A stretch of DNA of 64,000 nt. It comes from Halalkalicoccus jeotgali B3 (GTDB taxonomy: Archaea; Halobacteriota; Halobacteria; Halobacteriales; Halalkalicoccaceae). Location: NCBI RefSeq assembly GCF_000196895.1, contig NC_014297.1, forward strand, positions 682,001 to 746,000, read 5' to 3'. Position 1 is the first letter of the stretch, and each line of letters begins with the position of its first letter. Made by a program: the position numbers and the translations under genes. A model generated the notes under the pieces. The model did not search any database. It was not told where the DNA came from and saw nothing but the letters and a program-made list of their open reading frames with translations. Positions 8,196 through 16,519 of this stretch are shown here, piece by piece.

Positions 8196-9470
8196 ATGGG
8201 GAGAGAGGAGGTGGTGACGGCCGAGCAGTTAGAGCGACTCGTCGACCGGCGGATCGAGCGGCGACTGGCCGAGATGACAAACGAGTACGCTTCGGGGCGG
8301 GTCCCCGACGTGATCGAGGAGGGCGTCTCCAGGCGGGAGGCGATGGCGATAGCGGCCGGCGGCGTCGCTGGCTACGGCGTCTCGACGCTGGTCGGTGGGG
8401 ACGGATCGGGGGGTGGGACCATCGTCGGCGAGGGGACCGACGACGAAGACGGCGGTGCGACGGCCGCGGACCTCCAGCAAGCGCTCGAGGACGAATCGCT
8501 CGTCCGGATCTCGGGCGAGATCGACCTCTCTGGAGAGACCCCGATCACGATCCCGCAAAACACCATCCTGTGTGGCAACGGGGTCTATCGCCAGTCCCTC
8601 GATCGCATCGGGGGCGACGGGCTGCGCGCCGACGACGAGGGGCCGTTGGTGGAGATGAGCGAAAACGACATCCAGGTGCTCGGTCTCGCGGTCGTGAACA
8701 CGGGCGAGGGGGGCGATGCGATCTCGATGAACGGCTTTTCGGGGCGGATCTCGCATACGGACCTGTTCGCGACGCGCTACGGGATCGACTGTGCGCCCGA
8801 CGAGCGCACCACTGAACCGCGGATCAACTTCAATCGCGTGATCTCGACGACCGGTGCGGACGGCGAGAGCGTCGGTATCCGGGTCGAGAACATGAACGAC
8901 GCGAAGGTGATCAACAACATCGTCGCGGGGTTCGACACCGAGATCGCGATCCTCCTAGAGAGCGCGATTGTCTCGCTGAACCACACCTACACCTTTCCGG
9001 CGTCGGGATCCTCCGTCGGGATTCGGGTCGACGCCCCCGCGGTCCGTCTCGTGAACAACCGGATAGAGGGCAGCTCCGAGCGAGCCGGTATCGAGATCAC
9101 GGCCAGCGAGCGCTCGATCGTCTCCCAGAACCTCGTTCAGGTCCCCCCCGGGGCGGACGGGATCGCCCTCGATGTCGGCTCGGAACTGATTGACAGCTTC
9201 ATCGCGTACAACCAGATCGAGGGCTACTCCTCCGACGAGATCGCCAGCACGGCCATCAGCGCGTCGAACGTCGATACCTTCGACCGATGCGTCGTCAGCC
9301 CGAACACCGCCCGCCACTTCGAAACCGAGGGGCTAACGGGGGTCGTGGAGGCGGCCGGTGCCGGAGGAACTCCGAGTGCACAACGGTACTTCTCGTATCA
9401 GGCGGTCGAGAACATCGACGACAACAGCCTCTGGATGAAGGCGAGCGAGGGAATGTATCGGATCGCGTAA
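8196..9470 (+). CDS. Right-handed beta-helix protein with internal Tat-like segment
   Basis: I chose the ATG at 8196 because GAGGAGGA lies 12 bases upstream. The 424-residue protein has a charged N-terminal helix (residues 1-40), then SRREAMAIAAGG (45-56) with a following hydrophobic run, a Gly/Asp-rich linker (65-85) and a long body of short repeated strands (RINFNRVIS, VKVINNIVA, IVSQNLVQ, FIAYNQIEG) typical of parallel beta-helices related to pectate lyases and glycan-binding proteins. The Tat-like motif starts only at residue 45, later than usual, so it may be an anchor rather than a cleaved signal. It sits in the glycan locus and may bind or process polysaccharide. No catalytic residues can be assigned. 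Confidence 0.75.
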   Translation: MGREEVVTAEQLERLVDRRIERRLAEMTNEYASGRVPDVIEEGVSRREAMAIAAGGVAGYGVSTLVGGDGSGGGTIVGEGTDDEDGGATAADLQQALEDESLVRISGEIDLSGETPITIPQNTILCGNGVYRQSLDRIGGDGLRADDEGPLVEMSENDIQVLGLAVVNTGEGGDAISMNGFSGRISHTDLFATRYGIDCAPDERTTEPRINFNRVISTTGADGESVGIRVENMNDAKVINNIVAGFDTEIAILLESAIVSLNHTYTFPASGSSVGIRVDAPAVRLVNNRIEGSSERAGIEITASERSIVSQNLVQVPPGADGIALDVGSELIDSFIAYNQIEGYSSDEIASTAISASNVDTFDRCVVSPNTARHFETEGLTGVVEAAGAGGTPSAQRYFSYQAVENIDDNSLWMKASEGMYRIA

Positions 9471-11699
9471 CTACGATTCGTTCCTGCCGAACTGCTGGCT
9501 TTCGGTCCCTTCGTAGCGGAACACGTCGGCTTCGCCGCTGGTGTAGACCTTGTTCGTGGACCGCTCGATGGCGTCGCGTTCGGCTTCCGTGAGGTAGTAC
9601 TGGGGCGTTTCGCCGTCGTACGCGGTCCCGTCCACGACGGCCCGATCGCGGACGTAGACGTACCCCTCGGAGAACTCGATACCGGGCAGCCAGTCGACCT
9701 TGATCTGTCTCACGCTCGCGTCCGAGTAGGTCTCCGGGACGATCGCCCTGAACATTTCACCGGTGTAGCTGTCCGTGTAGATCACCGGGCTCCCCGTGCT
9801 GGTGTCGTCGATCCACTCACCCCCGTCGATCTCCGCATCGGTGTACGCAAGCGAGTGGGTGTCGGCATCCAGACCGATGTCCGAGGTGACCGGTTCCCCG
9901 ATCGCGTTGTAGGCGACCCCGGTGTTGAGCAACAGAAGCACGGCCAGCGCCACAAGAACCGGCCGCCAGATCCCCGTATCGATGTCCCGGATTCCGCTGA
10001 GGAGACCCACGAGGGCGAGGTAACCGACCGGCATGAATCCTGCCAGCAGCGTGAGAACGATCTGGTACATCCGGTCGGCGCCGAGATTGCCGCTGACGAA
10101 GTACGAGGCACCCAGGAACATCAGCATCGGAACCGCGAGTATTGCCAGTCTGATCGGCTCGGTCGGGCGCGACTCCTCGGGCGAGAACAGCCGGACGAGT
10201 ATCTGCGACAGGACGCCGATCCCCGCCAACCCCATCAGGGCCATGTGGAGCAACAGGGTACTCGTGTAGGCGATTCCGGACTCCTCCTGGACGGCGCTCG
10301 CCCCCGAACGGTGGATGCTCTCGCCCGAGAGAACCGCGTAGATCTGCGTCGGGATATCCGCGAGCACGCCGGCCACGTTCTGGAGCATTCCCGGCGTCGT
10401 GATGGCGTACCAGCCCACCGCCGCGCCGCCGAACGCGACCGCGTAGACGCCGGCGATTCGCAGGCCGGCGTCCTCGCCCGAGTACGCCCTATAGATCCAT
10501 CCGAGGCCGTACGCGACCCCCAACGAAATGACGAAGATGTAGGTCGTGGTGTAATGCGAGAGGATCATCCCGGCCCCGAACAGCGCCCCGATCCACTCCT
10601 TGCCGGGGAGTCGTTCCCTGTCGGTGACCATCGTGAGAATCACCAGGATCATGAACAGCTGGGCGATGCGCGTCTTCCCCGGCGTCCCGTTGAACGACCG
10701 GAAGTAGAACACGAAGAAGTACGCCCCGACGAACGCGGCGTCCTTTCCGAAGACGTCCTCGAACGTGTAGTAGAGTACCACCGGGACCAGCGCGAACAAC
10801 AGCGAGTAGAGGAGCTTGAACACCATCGCGGGGTCGATACCCGTCACCACCGAATAGACGGCCGGAACCGCCCCGACGACCGGAATCGAGGAGTAAACGT
10901 CCCCCATCGCCGGCTCCCACGCACCCGCCTCGAGCAGCAACTCGACGAAGAAGTAGTTGACCTGAATGTCCGAACCGACGACCGCACCGGTGATCAGGTT
11001 GCGATGGAGGACGATCCCCACGGCGACGGTGAACACCGCAAGCGGGTAGAGCCGGGACGGGACCACCTTAATCGAGACGAGCACCACGACCGCTACCGCC
11101 AAGAGAAACGCGTACATCAGGCGGTTGCTCCCGATGGCGTTCATGCGCCCGGCCGCCAGCGCTGAGAACAACGGCAAACAGACGAGCACCGCGCCGATCG
11201 CGGCGTCCCGGGACGAGAACGACGGGACACGAACCACGAGGCGTCGATCGCGCCAGTAGGCGACGCCCATCGCTCCCATCGTCACCGCACTGACCGTGAG
11301 GGCGAACGGGAGAACCGAAAGGGGCGCATCGATACCGACCAGCGAATAGAGGACGCTCGTGAGGACGCTCGTGGCGGCGAGAAACACCAGGCTCGACCCG
11401 ACCGCGTACACGAGGAGTTCCCCGAACCGGTCGATGCGGTTGTCGATCAGCACGAACAGCATCGTCCCCGGGACGACCGTCAGAAACAGGATCCCGAAGA
11501 CCGCCCGTAGCAGGGACACCCCGACGCCGGCCACGGGGACCCCGACCGTGGTCCAGAACGCGACGAGGAGACAGCCGATCAGAACGGCGATCGAGCGACC
11601 CTGCAACCGGATCTCCCGAAACGACTGCTCTCCGTTGGCGGGCGTCCCGGTCTTCGCTCCGGATCGCGAGCGTCGTACCGATCCCTCCCCCGGTGTCAT
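9471..11699 (-). CDS. Polytopic membrane protein, DUF2206/GT-C-like
   Basis: The 742-residue protein has about 12-14 membrane segments between residues 35 and 600 and a C-terminal soluble domain (about 610-742) with TDSYTGEMFRAIVP and AEIDGGEWIDD. The overall plan resembles archaeal DUF2206 proteins and GT-C glycosyltransferases: a large extracytoplasmic loop after the first membrane pairs (GSDIQVNYFFVELLLEAGAW, with acidic residues), then many helices. It may transfer sugars from a lipid carrier outside the membrane or polymerise the glycan, but this is inferred from topology and context. Its stop codon directly abuts that of the convergent beta-helix gene. Confidence 0.7.
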   Translation of the reverse strand: MTPGEGSVRRSRSGAKTGTPANGEQSFREIRLQGRSIAVLIGCLLVAFWTTVGVPVAGVGVSLLRAVFGILFLTVVPGTMLFVLIDNRIDRFGELLVYAVGSSLVFLAATSVLTSVLYSLVGIDAPLSVLPFALTVSAVTMGAMGVAYWRDRRLVVRVPSFSSRDAAIGAVLVCLPLFSALAAGRMNAIGSNRLMYAFLLAVAVVVLVSIKVVPSRLYPLAVFTVAVGIVLHRNLITGAVVGSDIQVNYFFVELLLEAGAWEPAMGDVYSSIPVVGAVPAVYSVVTGIDPAMVFKLLYSLLFALVPVVLYYTFEDVFGKDAAFVGAYFFVFYFRSFNGTPGKTRIAQLFMILVILTMVTDRERLPGKEWIGALFGAGMILSHYTTTYIFVISLGVAYGLGWIYRAYSGEDAGLRIAGVYAVAFGGAAVGWYAITTPGMLQNVAGVLADIPTQIYAVLSGESIHRSGASAVQEESGIAYTSTLLLHMALMGLAGIGVLSQILVRLFSPEESRPTEPIRLAILAVPMLMFLGASYFVSGNLGADRMYQIVLTLLAGFMPVGYLALVGLLSGIRDIDTGIWRPVLVALAVLLLLNTGVAYNAIGEPVTSDIGLDADTHSLAYTDAEIDGGEWIDDTSTGSPVIYTDSYTGEMFRAIVPETYSDASVRQIKVDWLPGIEFSEGYVYVRDRAVVDGTAYDGETPQYYLTEAERDAIERSTNKVYTSGEADVFRYEGTESQQFGRNES

Positions 11700-11758
11700 G
11701 CTCGTAGAGATCGGTCAGATACGTATAACTATAACGGACCTAACATCCTTCGGGGACG

Positions 11759-13192
11759 TCAGGCCGGTCGGACCATCGAGACGAGCATTCGTATCCCCGG
11801 TCTGACAACCTCTCTGCGGAGCGAGGGGACGACAAAGGAAAACAGGAAGTAGCTGGCGACGCCCGCACCGATACAGCTCGCGAGCAACGCGATTCCACCG
11901 AACGGGAGCGCCGCGCGCACCCCGACGACGACCAGTCCCATCGCCGCCGCGCTGACGAGACACCACGCGATCAGTCGGTAGGGGATCTGCAGGGTGATGT
12001 TCTGCGAGAGATACCGGGCGTTGAGGAGCGTCTGGACGATCGCGGCGCTCGTCGTCGCGATCGCCGCACCCAGTAGCCCGATCGAGAGGACGAGCGCGAC
12101 GTTGAGCACGAGGTTGATCGCGATCGTCACCACCACGGCCCGCGCGACCAGATCCACCCGGTCGATACCCCGGAGGGTGCTTCCGAGGACGTCGTTTACC
12201 GACTGGAAGACCTTTTCGAGCATCAACACCACGAGGACGCCGGCAGCGATCGTATACTCCGAGCCGAAGATCACCGCGAGGACCTCGTAGTTCAACACGA
12301 CGATCCCGACGAACGCGGGAATCGAGAGGAACAGCGCGATCCCGATCGCGTTCGGGACGACGGCCTCGATCCGGTCGATGGCGGCCTCGGAACTCCACTG
12401 GCTCATCTGAGGGAACAGCGTGATCGAGAGCGTCTTACTCACCAGCAACACCAGCAGCGTCACCTCCCAGGCGACCTCGTAGGCCCCGACGTCCGCGTAG
12501 GTCAGAAACAGCCCGATGATCGCGACGTCCATCCACTGGTAGACCTTGCCGCTGACCGACGAGAGGAAGTAGTACTTCGCGTAATCGTACAGCGACCACG
12601 CCGAGAGTTCGGCCGGGCGTCCGACCGTCGTCTCCAGTTTTGCGAAGGCCCAGCAGGCGGCCGTCGCCGACCCCAACACGAGCCCGTACATCAACCCGAT
12701 CACGCCGTAGCCGGCCGCGACGAACGCCAGTCCGCTCGTGACCCACACCGCCTCGCGGGCGAACTCGATGATGGCGGTCTCGCCCACGCGCAGTTCGCCC
12801 CGCACCGCCTGGATGAACAGGTCGGCGAACTCCTGGACGACGAGGGCGACGACGAGCAACGCCGTGTACTCGCCGCCGAGATAGCCGTTGAGGTACGGCC
12901 GAGCCAGGAGGAGTACCCCGATCGCCCCGGAGACGGTGAGCAGTTTGAGCGCCATCGCGGTCGCGAGCATCGTATCGGGACGTTGCCCCTCGCTCAAGCG
13001 TTTCTCGAGGGCACCCCGCACCCCGACGTCCGCGACGATGGTCGTCAGTCCGAGCACCGTCTGGAAGAGGAAGAACACCCCGATCTGGCTGGCGCCCAGC
13101 TCGCGGGCGAAGACCGTGATCCCGGCGAAAAAGACGACCGCATTGCCCCCCTTCGCGAGAAAGACCTTTAGCGCTGACCGGGAGAGATCCAT
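11759..13192 (-). CDS. Wzx/MATE-type oligosaccharide flippase
   Basis: The 477-residue protein has about 12-14 membrane helices and the N-terminal pattern of polysaccharide export flippases (LAKGGNAVVFFAGI, then FARELGASQIGVFFL). It probably flips lipid-linked oligosaccharides across the cytoplasmic membrane. It lies 59 bases upstream of the DUF2206-like gene in the same direction, a sensible order for export followed by transfer or polymerisation outside. A weak AT-rich promoter (GTTATATATTC) precedes its start. Confidence 0.88.
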   Translation of the reverse strand: MDLSRSALKVFLAKGGNAVVFFAGITVFARELGASQIGVFFLFQTVLGLTTIVADVGVRGALEKRLSEGQRPDTMLATAMALKLLTVSGAIGVLLLARPYLNGYLGGEYTALLVVALVVQEFADLFIQAVRGELRVGETAIIEFAREAVWVTSGLAFVAAGYGVIGLMYGLVLGSATAACWAFAKLETTVGRPAELSAWSLYDYAKYYFLSSVSGKVYQWMDVAIIGLFLTYADVGAYEVAWEVTLLVLLVSKTLSITLFPQMSQWSSEAAIDRIEAVVPNAIGIALFLSIPAFVGIVVLNYEVLAVIFGSEYTIAAGVLVVLMLEKVFQSVNDVLGSTLRGIDRVDLVARAVVVTIAINLVLNVALVLSIGLLGAAIATTSAAIVQTLLNARYLSQNITLQIPYRLIAWCLVSAAAMGLVVVGVRAALPFGGIALLASCIGAGVASYFLFSFVVPSLRREVVRPGIRMLVSMVRPA

Positions 13193-13299
13193 TCGGGAGA
13201 TCGTACGAGGTCCGACGTTATATATTCTCAGTTATCGAACAGTACGTCCGTCGCGATCCGCCCCGAGCGCTTTGCCGACCAGGCAGGTCGGCCCCGGCC

Positions 13300-14406
13300 T
13301 CACCCGTCGTACAACGAGAGAACCCCCGAGAGGATCTCGCGACACGGCGGGCGGAGCGACCCGTGATCGCCCCCGTCGGCGAGCAACGACAGGAGGTAAA
13401 ACAGCGGGAGTCCCGAGTAGGTCTCCGAGTCGCCGTACGCGAGCGGGCCGACCTCCCGGGCGTAGTCGGCGGCGATGTCGCCGCCCGTCCCCCGACCGGC
13501 CATCATCTGCACGAACAGCCGGTGAACCGGGGCGTCGTACTGATGGATGACGAACGGCCTGAAGAAATCGTCGATAACGTAGTCGGTCCGGACGTCCTCC
13601 CAGTCGAGGACGTAGACGGCGTCGTTCACGAAGAGGTTGCCGGCGTGGAGGTCGCCGTGAACCGGCCCCCGGTAGAGGACCGGCGGCAGGTCGAGATCCC
13701 CGAGGAGTTCCAGTCCCGAACGGACGAGTCCGTCGAGTTGGCCCGCGGCCGAAAGCGCCGTTTCGAGCCCCGTGAGAACGTCCTGGGTCGAAACGGAGTG
13801 GCGGTCGGTTTCGTAGAGGGCGGTGAGTTGGACGAGTGCGTCGAGCAGCAACTTCCACTCCTCGACGGGATCGTCGAGTTCCCGTCCGTCCAGATACCGC
13901 TTGACGACGTACGGGTACTCGAGGTCGTATTCGAGCATCGCCGGCGTGTTGATCGACTCCGGCAGTCGCCGGCGGCGCTCGATCTCGCGCCGGAGTTTCT
14001 CCGGGTCGTCGGTGGCGATCGTACAGACCCGCCGCGCCTCCAACCCGAGCAGCGTGATCCGGTCGCCGATGACCGCGACGTCGAACGGGTCCTCGGCGTC
14101 GACGGAGAGGGTTTCCGAGCGAATCCCGGGGAGGGCGGGGAGCAACTCCGGGACGGTGAGGGCGGCTCTGAGCGCTCCGGCTCCGAGGAGACTCTTCCAG
14201 CCGCCACCGCCGACCCGATCGACGACCCACTCGATAGCCCCGGCCTTCGGCCGAAACGCGTACGTGTTGTAGCTCCCGGTATCGAGTACCATGTACCGCT
14301 CCGCCGCCGGCGTCACCCCTCGGTAGTCGTAGAACGCCCCGATCCGATCGAAGATCCCCTCCCGATCGAACGATCGCGGCGGTGCCGTCTCGATAGCGTT
14401 CCCCAT
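13300..14406 (-). CDS. APH-fold kinase in the glycan locus
   Basis: The ATG at 14406 follows a TATA region at the correct distance. The 368-residue protein has an aminoglycoside-phosphotransferase/choline-kinase catalytic core: HGDLHAGN at 250-257 (catalytic Asp and Mg-binding Asn) and LDWED at 267-271 (Mg-binding Asp). The N-terminal 100 residues are less typical and include a VIEW-like small lobe (AIEWVVDRVGG). Family members phosphorylate small hydroxyl-bearing molecules. Here a sugar, a glycan end or a lipid carrier is the likely substrate, judged from the neighbours only. It is followed by the flippase gene after about 100 bases. Confidence 0.75.
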   Translation of the reverse strand: MGNAIETAPPRSFDREGIFDRIGAFYDYRGVTPAAERYMVLDTGSYNTYAFRPKAGAIEWVVDRVGGGGWKSLLGAGALRAALTVPELLPALPGIRSETLSVDAEDPFDVAVIGDRITLLGLEARRVCTIATDDPEKLRREIERRRRLPESINTPAMLEYDLEYPYVVKRYLDGRELDDPVEEWKLLLDALVQLTALYETDRHSVSTQDVLTGLETALSAAGQLDGLVRSGLELLGDLDLPPVLYRGPVHGDLHAGNLFVNDAVYVLDWEDVRTDYVIDDFFRPFVIHQYDAPVHRLFVQMMAGRGTGGDIAADYAREVGPLAYGDSETYSGLPLFYLLSLLADGGDHGSLRPPCREILSGVLSLYDG

Positions 14407-14419
14407 TAGCAAATAGGTG

Positions 14420-14440
14420 TATATACGTATATATAAGCGT
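14420..14440 (-). promoter_or_regulatory. TATA-containing promoter of the APH-fold kinase, with 14-bp palindrome
   Basis: TATATACGTATATA (14420-14433) is a perfect palindrome and continues as TATAAGCG. On the minus strand the AT-rich core lies about 20-30 bases before the ATG at 14406, suiting a leaderless promoter. The symmetry could also serve a regulator. Confidence 0.5.
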
Positions 14441-14531
14441 CCCGAAGGGTCCTCGGTGTGGTCGAAACCACGGCTCAGCGCGCGGTAATTCGGGGAGAAA
14501 CGGCCCCCGGCTCGGTTGGCGGGCGTGGCAC

Positions 14532-15332
14532 CTATCGGAACGGGAGGACCTCCCGGAGCAGTCGCTGCCAGCGCCGGTCCCCGTCGACCATCCCCTCGAC
14601 GTCCCGCCGGTCGTGCTCGCGCATGACCGTGATCCGGGGGAGGGCCATCGGGGCGTCGAAATCGACGACGTCCGAGCCGATCACCGTGGTCGCGCTCTCG
14701 TATCCCGCGTTCTCGACCAAGCGCGCGGCCGTTCGATCGAACGCGCCGTAGGGATAGGCGAAACTGCGCGGGCGCTCGCCCGTGATCGTTTCGATGGCAT
14801 CGCGCGAATCGACGATCTCCCGGCGGGCGGTTTCCCGGTCGACCGTCGTCAGGTCCGGATGTGTCATCGTGTGGGCGCCGATCTCGTGGCCGTGTGCGTC
14901 GAGGTCGAGGACCTCCTCTCGGCTCATGACCCGCCTTCCCTCGAATCGTTCGCCGAGCAGTCCCGGAACCACGTAGTGTGTCGCCGCCACACCGTTGGCC
15001 TCGAGGATCGGTAGCGCCGTCTCGACGGTCGATCGGAACCCGTCGTCGAAGGTCACGACGGCCGGGTTCCGCGGCAGCGAGTCCCGCCGCCACCGGTCGA
15101 TCGCCCCGCTCATCGTGAGGGGTTCGAACGCGTCCGCGAGCCACTCTATCTGTCGCCGGAACCGTCCCGGCGTGACGGTCCACGGTCCTCCCGACTCGTC
15201 GATGCCGTGATAGAGGACGATCGGACAGCGGATCCCGTCGGGGTGGTAGCGGTCCTTGAGGGTGGCCCGGAACGCACGATCCACCCACAGTCGGCCGTTC
15301 TCTCCCGCGATCATATCCGTGTCCACGCCCAT
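14532..15332 (-). CDS. Polysaccharide deacetylase (NodB-type)
   Basis: I placed the start at 15332 (ATG), about 33 residues before the conserved fold; an ATG at 15314 is also possible. The 266-residue protein carries the CE4 motifs: LYHGI (40-44), TFDDGF (94-99, catalytic base and metal-binding Asp), HTMTHPDL (metal His154 and His158) and RSFAYPYGAFD. No signal peptide is evident, so it may act inside the cell or be released another way. It would remove N- or O-acetyl groups from the glycan made here. The gene is 125 bases upstream of the kinase on the same strand. Confidence 0.88.
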   Translation of the reverse strand: MGVDTDMIAGENGRLWVDRAFRATLKDRYHPDGIRCPIVLYHGIDESGGPWTVTPGRFRRQIEWLADAFEPLTMSGAIDRWRRDSLPRNPAVVTFDDGFRSTVETALPILEANGVAATHYVVPGLLGERFEGRRVMSREEVLDLDAHGHEIGAHTMTHPDLTTVDRETARREIVDSRDAIETITGERPRSFAYPYGAFDRTAARLVENAGYESATTVIGSDVVDFDAPMALPRITVMREHDRRDVEGMVDGDRRWQRLLREVLPFR

Positions 15333-15478
15333 CACCGACCTAACGGTGTCGGTCGAGTTACATACCACCCGGACGATCGGAGTTCCGGCCCGACGGGGCT
15401 CCGTCGGTGGCGTCAACTCGCGGCGTCCGAACGCGTCGGCGGCCCCTTGATGGGACTTGCGGGCGGCCGTGCCGCTTC

Positions 15479-16390
15479 CTATCGATTGAACATCCGTTCG
15501 TGTCGGTTATATCTCTCGAAGAGCTGCCGACACGTCCCGAACTCGTGTGTGGCAAGCAGGCTGTCGAGGACGTCGCGAGTTTGATCGAGCCCGTGGAAGC
15601 TGATGAATCGCTTGTGAAGGGGCGGCTCGTCGGTTCGCACGGCGGGGTTGAACTCCCAGGGATGGAAGTAGATCATCGCGGGGAGTCCGCGCTGATTGAG
15701 GTTCCTGATCCCCATCTCGACCAGCCTCGTCGGGAGGAGCCGCCCGTAGAACCCGCCCGCGATCGGGAGTCGGAGCCGCGGGTGGAACGTGGCGATCGGG
15801 AACTCGACCAAGCCGTTCGCGCTCGCCGACCCGTCGGTAAACGGCGCGTCGGGATCGACCCGGTACGGGTGAAGGGGCGCGCCGTTGACCCCGTACATCG
15901 GGGTCTTGACCGGAAACACGCTGGAGTCGTACAGGTATCCCGCCTCGACGAGCGCGTCGAAGGCCCACTGCGTTCGTGGCGTCACCGAGAAGTTCGGCGC
16001 TCGAAACCCGATCGGCCGTCGGCCGGTCGCTGCCGCAATCGCCTCGGCGCTCGCCTCGAGTTCCTCGGCGAACGCCGTCCGCGTGAGATCGAACAACGGC
16101 GTGTGGGTGTGCCCGTGGGACGCGACCTCGTGACCGGCGTCGGCGATCCGTCCGATCAGGGTCGGGTACTCCTCGGCAACCTCTCCGACCGTAAAGAACG
16201 TCGCGAGCGTGTCGTGTTCCGCGAGCATGTCGAGGACGATCCCGACCGACGTCCTGATCCGATCCGCCGGATCGGTCACTTCGTCTCTCAACAGCGTCGC
16301 CGAGTACCAGTGTTCGAGGTCGAACGAGATGACGTTCGCTACCTGTTCGCCGGATCCGCTCTGCGTGCCACCCCCCATGTGAAACGACAT
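15479..16390 (-). CDS. Polysaccharide deacetylase, DUF3473 type
   Basis: The 303-residue protein has the NodB motif variant SFDLEHWY (residues 22-29), SHGHTHT (91-97; metal-binding His), GFRAPNFS and a C-terminal FHPWEFNP, the signature of the DUF3473 deacetylases found in bacterial exosortase/exopolysaccharide loci. It likely acts on the acetylated glycan, perhaps at a different position from the first deacetylase. An in-frame ATG at 16378 is an alternative start. It is separated from the other deacetylase by about 146 bases and may have its own promoter. Confidence 0.88.
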   Translation of the reverse strand: MSFHMGGGTQSGSGEQVANVISFDLEHWYSATLLRDEVTDPADRIRTSVGIVLDMLAEHDTLATFFTVGEVAEEYPTLIGRIADAGHEVASHGHTHTPLFDLTRTAFAEELEASAEAIAAATGRRPIGFRAPNFSVTPRTQWAFDALVEAGYLYDSSVFPVKTPMYGVNGAPLHPYRVDPDAPFTDGSASANGLVEFPIATFHPRLRLPIAGGFYGRLLPTRLVEMGIRNLNQRGLPAMIYFHPWEFNPAVRTDEPPLHKRFISFHGLDQTRDVLDSLLATHEFGTCRQLFERYNRHERMFNR

Positions 16391-16519
16391 GTGATCGGGC
16401 CTTACTTAATTGTCACGTATGTAATACCACGTTCGTCGAGGATGTTTAGGATATCATTTGTCTGTCTACTTCGCGGACGTCACACCGGCTTTGTAATCGT
16501 CCGGCCCGTGTGCGCTTTG

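Noticed and set aside
9855-11165. Long plus-strand frame opposite the DUF2206-like gene
   Set aside because: It is Arg/Glu-rich shadow sequence of a real membrane protein gene on the other strand.
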